From the NCBI RefSeq assembly GCF_029227915.1, contig NC_079875.1, positions 41,685,201-41,749,200 of the forward strand: a stretch of DNA of 64,000 nt, in the 5' to 3' direction. The notes beneath the pieces are model-generated. The model searched no databases. It worked only from the letters and a program-made list of their open reading frames with translations, and had not been told where the DNA came from. Origin of the DNA: Hydractinia symbiolongicarpus. Its lineage: Eukaryota > Cnidaria > Hydrozoa > Anthoathecata > Hydractiniidae. A program made the translations under genes and the position numbers. This document shows, one piece after another, positions 1 through 11,719 of the stretch (position 1 is the first letter of the stretch; every line of letters starts with the position of its first letter).

Positions 1-240
1 GTCTCAACAAAAATGAAAACATTTCTGAAAACTACAAGTCTCTTACGTTTTAGTGGTGAAAAATGAATTTTAAAAATCGTTCGGGAAATGAGTTTACTCC
101 CTGGGTACTTTCTTTGTATACTTTTGACTATACGGGCCGAGTCCGGGATTTACAAGAAATCGCGGGTTTTCGTTTGCCGGCGATTAAAACTCTTTCATTA
201 AGCGTCTCTTTAAAAATGAAACATTTTTAAAAACTACAAG
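1..240 (+). repeat. variant monomers shared with ~33.8 and 39.1 kb
   Basis: The first monomer and its flanks carry a distinctive set of variants: GGTGAAAAATGAATTTTAAA, a TTTTGACTATACGGGCCGAG core, AAAACTCTTTC, and CGTCTCTTTAAAAATGAAAC followed by TTTTTAAAAACTAC. The same combination is found near 33,830-34,060 and 39,085-39,310, in each case just before a class N monomer. This start therefore belongs to the same repeat subfamily as the 5.86-kb blocks 33 kb downstream. Confidence 0.8.
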
Positions 241-1909
241 TCTCATTCGTTCTAGTGGTGCAGAAATAATTTGAAAAATCGTTCGGTAAATCAGTTTACT
301 CCCTGGGTACTTTCTTTAGATACATTCAACTATACGGGCCAAGCCCGGGATTTACGGGAAATCGCGGGTTTTCGTTTGCAGGCAATTAAACTTCTTTTAT
401 TCAGCGTCTCATCAAAAATGAAAACACTTTTGAAAACTGCAAGTCTCATGCGTTTTATTGGTGACAAAATAATTTAAAAAATCGTTTGGGAAATGAGTTT
501 ACTCCCTGGGTACTTTCTTTGTATACTTTTGACAATACGGGTCAAGCCCGGGATTTACGGGCAATCGTGGGTTTTCGTTTGCCGGCGATTAAACTTCTTT
601 TATTCAGCGTCTCATCAAAAATGAAAACATTTTTGTAAACTACAAGTCTCATGCGTTTTAGTGGTGAAAAAATAATTCAAAAAATCGTTCGGGAAATGAG
701 TTTACTCCCTGGGTACTTTCTTTGTATACATTCGACTATACGAGCCAAGCCCGGGATATACGGGAAATCGCGGGTTTTCTTTTGTCGGCGATTAAACCTC
801 TTTCATTAAGCGTCTCATTAAAAATGAAAACATTTTTGAAAACTACAAGTCTCATTCGTTATAGTGGTGCAGAAATAATTTGAAAAATCGTTCGGGAAAT
901 CAGTTTACTCCCTGGGTACTTTTTTTAGATACATTCAACTATACGGGCCAAGCCCGGGATTTACGGGAAATCGCGGGTTTTCGTTTGCCGGCGATTAAAC
1001 TTCTTTTATTCAGCGTCTCATCAAAAATGAAAACACTTTTGAAAACTACAAGTCTCATGCGTTTTTGTGCTGACAAAATAATTTAAAAAATCGTTTGGGA
1101 AATGAGTTTACTCCCTGGGTACTTTCTTTGTATACTTTTGACAATACGGGTCAAGCCCGGGATTTACGGGAAATCGTGGGTTTTCGTTTGCCGGCGATTA
1201 AACTTCTTTTATACAGTGTCTCATCAAAAATGAAAACATTTTTGTAAACTACAAGTGGCATGCGTTTTAGTAGTGAAAAAATAATTCAAAAAATCGTTCG
1301 GGAAATGAGTTTACTCCCTGGGTACTTTCTTTGTATACATTCGACTATACGAGCCAAGCCCGGGATATACGGGAAATCGCGGGTTTTCTTTTGTCGGCGA
1401 TTAAAGCTCTTTCATTAAGCGTCTCATTAAAAATGAAAACATTTTTGAAAACTACAAGTCTCATTCGTTCTAGTGGTGCAATAATAATTTGAAAAATCGT
1501 TCGGAAAATCAGTTTACTCCCTGGGTACTTTCTTTAGATACATTCAACTATACGGGCCAAGCCCGGGATTTACGGGAAATCGCGGGTTTTCGTTTGCCGG
1601 CGATTAAACTTCTTTTATTCAGCGTCTCATCAAAAATGAAAACACTTTTGAAAACTACAAGTCTCATGCGTTTTAGTGGTGACAAAATAATTTAAAAAAT
1701 CGTTTGGGAAATGAGTTTACTCCCTGGGTGCTTTCTTTGTATACTTTTGACAATACGGGACAAGCCTGGGATTTACGGGAAATCGTTGGTTTTCGTTTGC
1801 CGGCGATTAAACTTCTTTTATTCAGCGTCTCATCAAAAATGAAAACATTTTTGAAAACTACAAGTCTTATGCGTTTCAGTGGTGAAAAAATAATTTAAAA
1901 AATCGTTCT
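241..1909 (+). repeat. 609-bp trimer higher-order repeat, about 2.7 copies
   Basis: Equivalent points at 271, 880 and 1489 are 609 bp (3 x 203) apart. Each unit is class N (CTTTAGATACATTCAAC), then class D (TTTTGACAATACGGG), then the GATATACGGG/TTTTGTCGGCG class. The third unit loses its last monomer: after the D monomer at about 1,898 the TTCTGGAAATGAG...CTCACAGGG class takes over. Some D monomers here read TTTTTGTAAAC instead of TTTTTGAAAAC. Confidence 0.85.
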
Positions 1910-3550
1910 GGAAATGAGTTTACTCACAGGGTACTTTCTTTGTATACATTCGACTATACGGGCCAAGCCCGTGATTTACGGGAAATCGTTGGTTTTCGTT
2001 TGCCGGCGATTAAACTTCTTTTATTCAGCGTCTCATCAAAAATGAAAACATTTTTGAAAACTACAAGTCTTATGCGTTTCAGTGGTGAAAAAATAATTTA
2101 AAAAATCGTTCTGGAAATGAGTTTACTCACAGGGTACTTTCTTTGTATACATTCGACTATACGGGCCAAGACCGTGATTTACGGGAAATTGCGGGTTTTC
2201 ATTTGCCGGCGATTAAACCCCTTTCATTAAGCGTCTCATCAAAAATGAAAACATTTTTGAAAACTAAAAGTCTCATCCGTTTTAGTGAAGAGAAAATAAT
2301 TCAAAAAATCGTTCGAGAAATGAGTTTACTCCCTGGGTACTTTCTATGTATACATTCGACTATAGGAGCCAAGCCCGGGATTTACGGGAAATCGCGGGTT
2401 TTCGTTTGTTGGCGATTAAACCTCTTTCATTAAGTGTGTCATTAAAAATGAAAACATTTTTGAAAAGTACAAGTCTTATGCGTTTTAGTGGTGAAAAAAT
2501 AATTTAAAAAATCGTTCTGGAAATGAGTTTACTCACAGGGTACTTTCTTTGTATACATTCGACTATACGGGCCAAGCCCGTGATTTACGGGAAATCGCGG
2601 GTTTTCATTTGCCGGCGATTAAACCCCTTTCATTAAGCGTCTCATCAAAAATGAAAACATTTTTGAAAACTGCAAGTCTCATGCGTTATAGTGGAGAGAA
2701 AATAATTCAAAAAATCGTTCGGGAAATGAGTTTACTCACAGGGTACTTTCTTTGTATACATTCGACTATACGGGCCAAGCCCGTGATTTACGGGAAATCG
2801 TTGGTTTTCGTTTGCCGGCGATTAAACTTCTTTTATTCAGCGTCTCATCAAAAATGAAAACATTTTTGAAAACTACAAGTCTTATGCGTTTCAGTGGTGA
2901 AAAAATAATTTAAAAAATCGTTCTGGAAATGAGTTTACTCACAGGGTACTTTCTTTGTATACATTCGACTATACGGGCCAAGACCGTGATTTACGGGAAA
3001 TTGCGGGTTTTCATTTGCCGGCGATTAAACCCCTTTCATTAAGCGTCTCATCAAAAATGAAAACATTTTTGAAAACTAAAAGTCTCATCCGTTTTAGTGA
3101 AGAGAAAATAATTCAAAAAATCGTTCGAGAAATGAGTTTACTCCCTGGGTACTTTCTATGTATACATTCGACTATAGGAGCCAAGCCCGGGATTTACGGG
3201 AAATCGCGGGTTTTCGTTTGTTGGCGATTAAACCTCTTTCATTAAGTGTGTCATTAAAAATGAAAACATTTTTGAAAAGTACAAGTCTTATGCGTTTTAG
3301 TGGTGAAAAAATAATTTAAAAAATCGTTCTGGAAATGAGTTTACTCACAGGGTACTTTCTTTGTATACATTCGACTATACGGGCCAAGCCCGTGATTTAC
3401 GGGAAATCGCGGGTTTTCATTTGCCGGCGATTAAACCCCTTTCATTAAGCGTCTCATCAAAAATGAAAACATTTTTGAAAACTGCAAGTCTCATGCGTTA
3501 TAGTGGAGAGAAAATAATTCAAAAAATCGTTCGGGAAATGAGTTTACTCA
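1910..3550 (+). repeat. 812-bp tetramer higher-order repeat, two copies
   Basis: The four-monomer block starting near 1,910 recurs 812 bp later: 2143 corresponds to 2955, and the TCGTTGGTTTTCG variant at about 1,988 to one at about 2,800. The unit is made of TTCTGGAAATGAG/CTCACAGGG monomers, one carrying the GCCAAGACCGTGATTT variant. The second copy diverges after about 3,550, where CATTCGAC changes to CTTTTGAC. The same tetramer is seen again at 10,200-11,700. Confidence 0.8.
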
Positions 3551-5204
3551 CAGGGTACTTTCTTTGTATACTTTTGACTATACGGGCCGAGTCCGGGGTT
3601 TACATGAAATGGCGGGTTTTCGTTTGCTGGCGATTAAACTTCTTTTATTCAGCGTCTCATCAAAAATGACAACATTTTTGAAAACTACAAGTCTCATGCG
3701 TTTTAGTGGTGAAAAGATAATTTAAAAAATCGTTTTGGAAATGAGTTTACTCCCTGGGTACTTTCTTTGTATACATTCGACTATACGGGCCAAGCCCGGG
3801 ATTTACGGGAAATCGCGGGTTTTCGTTTGCCGGCGATTAAACCACATTCATTAAGCGTCTCATCAAAAATGAAAACATTTCTGGAAACTACAAGTCTCAT
3901 ACGTTTTAGTGGTGAAAAAATAATTTTAAAAATCGTTCGGGAAATGATTTTACTCCCTGGGTACTTTCTTTGTAGACTTTTGACTATACGAGCCGAGTCG
4001 GGGATTTACGGGAAATCGCGGGTTTTCGTTTGCCGGCGATTAAACTTCTTTTATTCAGCGTCTCATCAAAAATGAAAACACTTTTGAAAACTACAAGTCT
4101 CGTGCGTTTTAGTGGTGACAAAATAATTTAAAAAATCGTTTGGGAAATGAGTTTACTCCCTGGGTGCTTTCTTTGTATACTTTTGACAATACGGGACAAG
4201 CCTGGGATTTACGGGAAATCGTTGGTTTTCGTTTGCCGGCGATTAAACTTCTTTTATTCAGCGTCTCATCAAAAATGAAAACATTTTTGAAAACTACAAG
4301 TCTTATGCGTTTCAGTGGTGAAAAAATAATTTAAAAAATCGTTCTTGAAATGAGTTTACTCACAGGGTACTTTCTTTGTATACATTCGACTATACGGGCC
4401 AAGCCCGTGATTTACGGGAAATCGTTGGTTTTCGTTTGCTGGCGATTAAACTTCTTTTATTCAGCGTCTCATCAAAAATGAAAACATTTTTGAAAACTAC
4501 AAGTCTTATGCGTTTCAGTGGTGAAAAAATAATTTAAAAAATCGTTCTGGAAATGAGTTTACTCACAGGGTACTTTCTATGTATACATTCGACTATACGA
4601 GCCAAGCCCGGGATTTACGGGAAATCGCCGGTTTTCGTTTGTTGGCGATTAAACCTCTTTCAATAAGTGTCTCATCAAAAATGAAAACATTTTTGAAAAC
4701 TGCAAGTCTCATGCGTTATAGTGGAGAGAAAATAATTCAAAAAATCGTTCGGGAAATGAGTTTACTCACAGGGTACTTTCTTTGTATACTTTTGACTATA
4801 CGGGCCGAGTCCGGGGTTTACGGGAAATGGCGGGTTTTCGTTTGCTGGCGATTAAACTTCTTTTATTCAGCGTCTCATCAAAAATGACAACATTTTTGAA
4901 AACTACAAGTCTCATGCGTTTTAGTGGTGAAAAGATAATTTAAAAAATCGTTTTGGAAATGAGTTTACTCCCTGGGTACTTTCTTTGTATACATTGGACT
5001 ATACGGGCCAAGCCCGGGATTTACGGGAAATCGCGGGTTTTCGTTAGCCGGCGATTAAACCACATTCATTAAGCGTCTCATCAAAAATGAAAACATTTTT
5101 GAAAACTACAAGTCTCATGCGTTTTAGTGGTGAAAAGATAATTTAAAAAATCGTTTTGGAAATGAGTTTACTCCCTGGGTACTTTCTTTGTATACATTCG
5201 ACTA

Positions 5205-5228
5205 TACGGGCCAAGCGTTTTCGTTAGC
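5205..5228 (+). other. 23-bp core deletion (180-bp monomer), site 1
   Basis: GGGCCAAGC is joined directly to GTTTTCGTTAGCC at 5,216/5,217. Compared with neighbouring monomers, 23 bp (monomer positions 67-89) are missing, which is the dyad core. The shortened monomer is about 180 bp and accounts for the -23 in the large-duplication offsets. Confidence 0.9.
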
Positions 5229-6042
5229 CGGCAATTAAACCACATTCATTAAGCGTCTCATCAAAAATGAAAACATTTCTGAAAACTACAACTCTCATAC
5301 GTTTTAGTGGTGAAAAAATAATTTTGAAAATCGTTCGGGAAATGAGTTTACTCCGTGAGTACTTTCTTCGTATACTTTTGACTATACGGGCCGAGTCCGG
5401 CATTTACAGGAAATCGCGGGTTTTCGTTTGCCGGCGATTAAACTTCTTTTATACAGTGTCTCATCAAAAATGAAAACATTTTTGTAAACTACAAGTGGCA
5501 TGCCTTTTAGTAGTGAAAAAATAATTCAAAAAATCGTTCGGGAAATGAGTTTACTCCCTGAGTACTTTCTTCGTATACTTTTGACTATACGGGCCGAGTC
5601 CGGCATTTACAGGAAATCGCTGGTTTTCGTTTGCCGGCGATTAAAACTCTTTCATTAAGCGTCTCATTAAAAATGAAAACATTTTTGTAAACTACAAGTC
5701 TCATGCGTTTTAGTGGTGAAAAAATAATTTAAAAAATCGTTCGGGAAATGAGTTTACTCCCTGGGTACTTTCTTTGTATACATTCGACTATACGAGCCAA
5801 GCCCGGGATATACGGGAAATCGCGGGTTTTCTTTTGTCGGCGATTAAACCTCTTTCATTAAGCGTCTCATTAAAAATGAAAACATTTTTGAAAACTACAA
5901 GTCTCATTCGTTATAGTGGTGCAGAAATAATTTGAAAAATCGTTCGGGAAATCAGTTTACTCCCTGGGTACTTTCTTTAGATACATTCAACTATACGGGC
6001 CAAGCCCGGGATTTACGGGAAATCGCGGGTTTTCGTTTGCTG

Positions 6043-8072
6043 GCGATTAAACTTCTTTTATTCAGCGTCTCATCAAAAATGAAAACACTTTTGAAAACTA
6101 CAAGTCTCATGCGTTTTTGTGCTGACAAAATAATTTAAAAAATCGTTTGGGAAATGAGTTTACTCCCTGGGTACTTTCTTTGTATACTTTTGACAATACG
6201 GGTCAAGCCCGGGATTTACGGGAAATCGTGGGTTTTCGTTTGCCGGCGATTAAACTTCTTTTATTCAGCGTCTCATCAAAAATGAAAACACTTTTGAAAA
6301 CTACAAGTCTCATGCGTTTTTGTGCTGACAAAATAATTTAAAAAATCGTTTGGGGAATGAGTTTACTCCCTGGGTACTTTCTTTGTATACTTTTGACAAT
6401 ACGGGTCAAGCCCGGGATTTACGGGAAATCGTGGGTTTTCGTTTGCCGGCGATTAAACTTCTTTTATACAGTGTCTCATCAAAAATGAAAACATTTTTGT
6501 AAACTACAAGTGGCATGCCTTTTAGTAGTGAAAAAATAATTCAAAAAATCGTTCGGGAAATGAGTTTACTCCTTGGGTACTTTCTTTGTATACATTCGAC
6601 TATACGAGCCAAGCCCGGGATATACGGGAAATCGCGGGTTTTCTTTTGTCGGCGATTAAAGCTCTTTCATTAAGCGTCTCATTAAAAATGAAAACATTTT
6701 TGAAAACTACAAGTCTCATTCGTTCTAGTGGTGCAGAAATAATTTGAAAAATCGTTCGGAAAATCAGTTTACTCCCTGGGTACTTTCTTTAGATACATTC
6801 AACTATACGGGCCAAGCCCGGGATTTACGGGAAATCGCGGGATTTCGTTTGCCGGCGATTAAACTTCTTTTATTCAGCGTCTCATCAAAAATGAAAACAC
6901 TTTTGAAAACTACAAGTCCCATGCGTTTTAGTGGTGACAAAATAATTTAAAAAATCGTTTGGGAAATGAGTTTACTCCCTGGGTGCTTTCTTTGTATACT
7001 TTTGACAATACGGGACAAGCCTGGGATTTACGGGAAATCGTTGGTTTTCGTTTGCCGGCGATTAAACTTCTTTTATTCAGCGTCTCATCAAAAATGAAAA
7101 CACTTTTGAAAACTACAAGTCTCATGCGTTTTTGTGCTGACAAAATAATTTAAAAAATCGTTTGGGAAATGAGTTTACTCCCTGGGTACTTTCTTTGTAT
7201 ACTTTTGACAATACGGGTCAAGCCCGGGATTTACGGGAAATCGTGGGTTTTCGTTTGCCGGCGATTAAACTTCTTTTATTCAGCGTCTCATCAAAAATGA
7301 AAACACTTTTGAAAACTACAAGTCTCATGCGTTTTTGTGCTGACAAAATAATTTAAAAAATCGTTTGGGGAATGAGTTTACTCCCTGGGTACTTTCTTTG
7401 TATACTTTTGACAATACGGGTCAAGCCCGGGATTTACGGGAAATCGTGGGTTTTCGTTTGCCGGCGATTAAACTTCTTTTATACAGTGTCTCATCAAAAA
7501 TGAAAACATTTTTGTAAACTACAAGTGGCATGCCTTTTAGTAGTGAAAAAATAATTCAAAAAATCGTTCGGGAAATGAGTTTACTCCTTGGGTACTTTCT
7601 TTGTATACATTCGACTATACGAGCCAAGCCCGGGATATACGGGAAATCGCGGGTTTTCTTTTGTCGGCGATTAAAGCTCTTTCATTAAGCGTCTCATTAA
7701 AAATGAAAACATTTTTGAAAACTACAAGTCTCATTCGTTCTAGTGGTGCAGAAATAATTTGAAAAATCGTTCGGAAAATCAGTTTACTCCCTGGGTACTT
7801 TCTTTAGATACATTCAACTATACGGGCCAAGCCCGGGATTTACGGGAAATCGCGGGATTTCGTTTGCCGGCGATTAAACTTCTTTTATTCAGCGTCTCAT
7901 CAAAAATGAAAACACTTTTGAAAACTACAAGTCCCATGCGTTTTAGTGGTGACAAAATAATTTAAAAAATCGTTTGGGAAATGAGTTTACTCCCTGGGTG
8001 CTTTCTTTGTATACTTTTGACAATACGGGACAAGCCTGGGATTTACGGGAAATCGTTGGTTTTCGTTTGCCG
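6043..8072 (+). repeat. 1,015-bp (five-monomer) tandem duplication
   Basis: 6,043-7,057 is repeated at 7,058-8,072: 6147 corresponds to 7162, 6744 to 7759 and 6959 to 7974. Both copies carry the same private variants, such as CGGGATTTCG, AAGTCCCATGCG and TTTTGTGCTGAC. The second 8.3-kb copy has only one of these units (15,056-15,860), so the duplication arose in copy 1 after the 8.3-kb event, or one unit was lost from copy 2. Confidence 0.85.
6959..7153 (+). repeat. chimeric monomer at a duplication joint
   Basis: The first half of this monomer is class D with GGGACAAGCCTGGG and TCGTTGG. The second half (ACACTTTTG, TTTTTGTGCTGAC) is of the type that ends class N. The corresponding D monomer one unit later (7,974-8,168) keeps the usual ending (ACATTTTTG, TTTCAGTGGTGA). 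The switch lies between about 7,047 and 7,106 and marks the exchange that created the 1,015-bp duplication. Confidence 0.7.
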
Positions 8073-10199
8073 GCGATTAAACTTCTTTTATTCAGCGTCT
8101 CATCAAAAATGAAAACATTTTTGAAAACTACAAGTCTTATGCGTTTCAGTGGTGAAAAAATAATTTAAAAAATCGTTCTGGAAATGAGTTTACTCACAGG
8201 GTACTTTCTTTGTATACATTCGACTATACGGGCCAAACCCGTGATTTACGGGAAATTGCGGGTTTTCATTTGCCGGCGATTAAACCCCTTTCATTAAGCG
8301 TCTCATCAAAAATGAAAACATTTTTGAAAACTAAAAGTCTCATCCGTTTTAGTGAAGAGAAAATAATTCAAAAAATCGTTCGAGAAATGAGTTTACTCCC
8401 TGGGTACTTTCTATGTATACATTCGACTATAGGAGCCAAGCCCGGGATTTACGGGAAATCGCGGGTTTTCGTTTGTTGGCGATTAAACCTCTTTCATTAA
8501 GTGTCTCATTAAAAATGAAAACATTTTTGAAAAGTACAAGTCTTATGCGTTTTAGTGGTGAAAAAATAACTTAAAAAATCGTTCTGGAAATGAGTTTACT
8601 CACAGGGTACTTTCTTTGTATACATTCGACTATACGGGCCAAGCCCGTGATTTACGGGAAATCGCGGGTTTTCATTTGCCGGCGATTAAACCCCTTTCAT
8701 TAAGCGTCTCATCAAAAATGAAAACATTTTTGAAAACTGCAAGTCTCATGCGTTATAGTGGAGAGAAAATAATTCAAAAAATCGTTCGGGAAATGAGTTT
8801 ACTCACAGGGTACTTTCTTTGTATACTTTTGACTATACGGGCTGAGTCCGGGATTTACGGGAAATCGTTGGTTTTCGTTTGCCGGCGATTAAACTTCTTT
8901 TATTCAGCGTCTCATCAAAAATGAAAACATTTTTGAAAACTACAAGTCTTATGCGTTTCAGTGGTGAAAAAATAATTTAAAAAATCGTTCTGGAAATGAG
9001 TTTACTCCCTGGGTACTTTCTTTGTATACATTCGACTATACGGGCCAAGCCCGGGATTTGCGGGAAATCGCAGGTTTTCGTTTGCCGGCGATTAAACCAC
9101 ATTCATTAAGCGTCTCATCAAAAATGAAAACATTTCTGAAAACTACAAGTCTCATACGTTTTAGTGGTGAAAAAATAATTTTAAAAATCGTTCGGGAAAT
9201 GAGTTTCCTCCCTGGGTACTTTCTTTGTAGACTTTTGACTATACGAGCCGAGTCGGGGATTTACTGGAAATCGCGGGTTTTCGTTTGTCGGCGATTAAAC
9301 TTCTTTTATTCAGCGTCTCATCAAAAATGAAAACACTTTTGAAAACTACAAGTCTCGTGCGTTTTAGTGGTGACAAAATAATTTAAAAAATCGTTTGGGA
9401 AATGAGTTTACTCCCTGGGTGCTTTCTTTGTATACTTTTGACAATACGGGACAAGCCTTGGATTTACGGGAAATCGTTGGTTTTCGTTTGCCGGCGATTA
9501 AACCCCTTTCATTAAGCGTCTCATCAAAAATGAAAACACTTTTGAAAAGTACAAGTCTCATGCGTTTTAGTGGAGAGAAAATAATTCAAAAAATCGTTCG
9601 AGAAATGAGTTTACTCCCTGGGTACTTTCTATGTATACATTCGACTATACGAGCCAAGCCCGGGATATACGGGAAATCGCGGGTTTTCTTTTGTCGGCGA
9701 TTAAAGCTCTTTCATTAAGCGTCTCATTAAAAATGAAAACATTTTTGAAAACTACAAGTCTCATTCGTTCTAGTGGTGCAGAAATAATTTGAAAAATCGT
9801 TCGGAAAATCAGTTTACTCCCTGGGTACTTTCTTTAGATACATTCAACTATACGGGCCAAGCCCGGGATTTACGGGAAATCGCGGGTTTTCGTTTGCCGG
9901 CGATTAAACTTCTTTTATTCAGCGTCTCATCAAAAATGAAAACACTTTTGAAAACTACAAGTCTCATGCGTTTTAGTGGTGACAAAATAATTTAAAAAAT
10001 CGTTTGGGAAATGAGTTTACTCCCTGGGTGCTTTCTTTGTATACTTTTGACAATACGGGACAAGCCTGGGATTTACGGGAAATCGTTGGTTTTCGTTTGC
10101 CGGCGATTAAACTTCTTTTATTCAGCGTCTCATCAAAAATGAAAACATTTTTGAAAACTACAAGTCTTATGCGTTTCAGTGGTGAAAAAATAATTTAAA

Positions 10200-11719
10200 A
10201 AATCGTTCTGGAAATGAGTTTACTCACAGGGTACTTTCTTTGTATACATTCGACTATACGGGCCAAGCCCGTGATTTACGGGAAATCGTTGGTTTTCGTT
10301 TGCCGGCGATTAAACTTCTTTTATTCAGCGTCTCATCAAAAATGAAAACATTTTTGAAAACTACAAGTCTTATGCGTTTCAGTGGTGAAAAAATAACTTA
10401 AAAAATCGTTCTGGAAATGAGTTTACTCACAGGGTACTTTCTTTGTATACATTCGACTATACGGGCCAAGACCGTGATTTACGGGAAATTGCGGGTTTTC
10501 ATTTGCCGGCGATTAAACCCCTTTCATTAAGCGTCTCATCAAAAATGAAAACATTTTTGAAAACTAAAAGTCTCATCCGTTTTAGTGAAGAGAAAATAAT
10601 TCAAAAAATCGTTCGAGAAATGAGTTTACTCCCTGGGTACTTTCTATGTATACATTCGACTATAGGAGCCAAGCCCGGGATTTACGGGAAATCGCGGGTT
10701 TTCGTTTGTTGGCGATTAAACCTCTTTCATTAAGTGTGTCATTAAAAATGAAAACATTTTTGAAAAGTACAAGTCTTATGCGTTTTAGTGGTGAAAAAAT
10801 AATTTAAAAAATCGTTCTGGAAATGAGTTTACTCACAGGGTACTTTCTTTGTATACATTCGACTATACGGGCCAAGCCCGTGATTTACGGGAAATCGCGG
10901 GTTTTCATTTGCCGGCGATTAAACTTCTTTTATTCAGCGTCTCATCAAAAATGAAAACATTTTTGAAAACTACAAGTCTTATGCGTTTCAGTGGTGAAAA
11001 AATAATTTAAAAAATCGTTCTGGAAATGAGTTTACTCACAGGGTACTTTCTTTGTATACATTCGACTATACGGGCCAAGCCCGTGATTTACGGGAAATCG
11101 TTGGTTTTCGTTTGCCGGCGATTAAACTTCTTTTATTCAGCGTCTCATCAAAAATGAAAACATTTTTGAAAACTACAAGTCTTATGCGTTTCAGTGGTGA
11201 AAAAATAACTTAAAAAATCGTTCTGGAAATGAGTTTACTCACAGGGTACTTTCTTTGTATACATTCGACTATACGGGCCAAGACCGTGATTTACGGGAAA
11301 TTGCGGGTTTTCATTTGCCGGCGATTAAACCCCTTTCATTAAGCGTCTCATCAAAAATGAAAACATTTTTGAAAACTAAAAGTCTCATCCGTTTTAGTGA
11401 AGAGAAAATAATTCAAAAAATCGTTCGAGAAATGAGTTTACTCCCTGGGTACTTTCTATGTATACATTCGACTATAGGAGCCAAGCCCGGGATTTACGGG
11501 AAATCGCGGGTTTTCGTTTGTTGGCGATTAAACCTCTTTCATTAAGTGTGTCATTAAAAATGAAAACATTTTTGAAAAGTACAAGTCTTATGCGTTTTAG
11601 TGGTGAAAAAATAATTTAAAAAATCGTTCTGGAAATGAGTTTACTCACAGGGTACTTTCTTTGTATACATTCGACTATACGGGCCAAGCCCGTGATTTAC
11701 GGGAAATCGCGGGTTTTCA
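10200..11719 (+). repeat. 812-bp tetramer plus 609-bp expansion
   Basis: 10443 corresponds to 11255 (812 bp) and 11255 to 11864 (609 bp). The monomers belong to the TTCTGGAAATGAG/CTCACAGGG family with GCCAAGACCGTGATTT and CTAAAAGTCTCATCC variants, as at 1.9-3.5 kb. A chimeric monomer near 10,925 switches from CATTTGCCGGCG to AAACTTCTTTTATTC, the type joined at the start of the next block. The region carries the extra 609 bp that separates copy 2 from copy 1 of the 8.3-kb unit. Confidence 0.7.

Larger units (their letters stand above)
1332..9631 (+). repeat. 8.3-kb large duplication, copy 1
   Basis: This is the first of two tandem copies. Positions 1,332-2,625 match 9,632-10,925 at an offset of 8,300 bp. 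Positions 2,811 to about 6,040 match 11,720 onward at 8,909 bp, and about 8,070-9,654 match up to 17,548 at 7,894 bp. The offsets are explained by 41 x 203 minus the shared 23-bp deletion (8,300), then +609 bp in copy 2, then +1,015 bp in copy 1. The differences I saw were isolated single bases, for example ACATGAAATGG here against ACGGGAAATGG at 12,512. The copies look about 99.8% identical by eye. Confidence 0.85.

Noticed and set aside
6928-7143. Minus-strand open frames of 65-71 codons (also 9,364, 17,258, 29,208, 35,264, 40,517, 42,138, 48,796 and 52,560)
   Set aside because: They are antisense shadows of the same monomer region and appear wherever the same variants occur.
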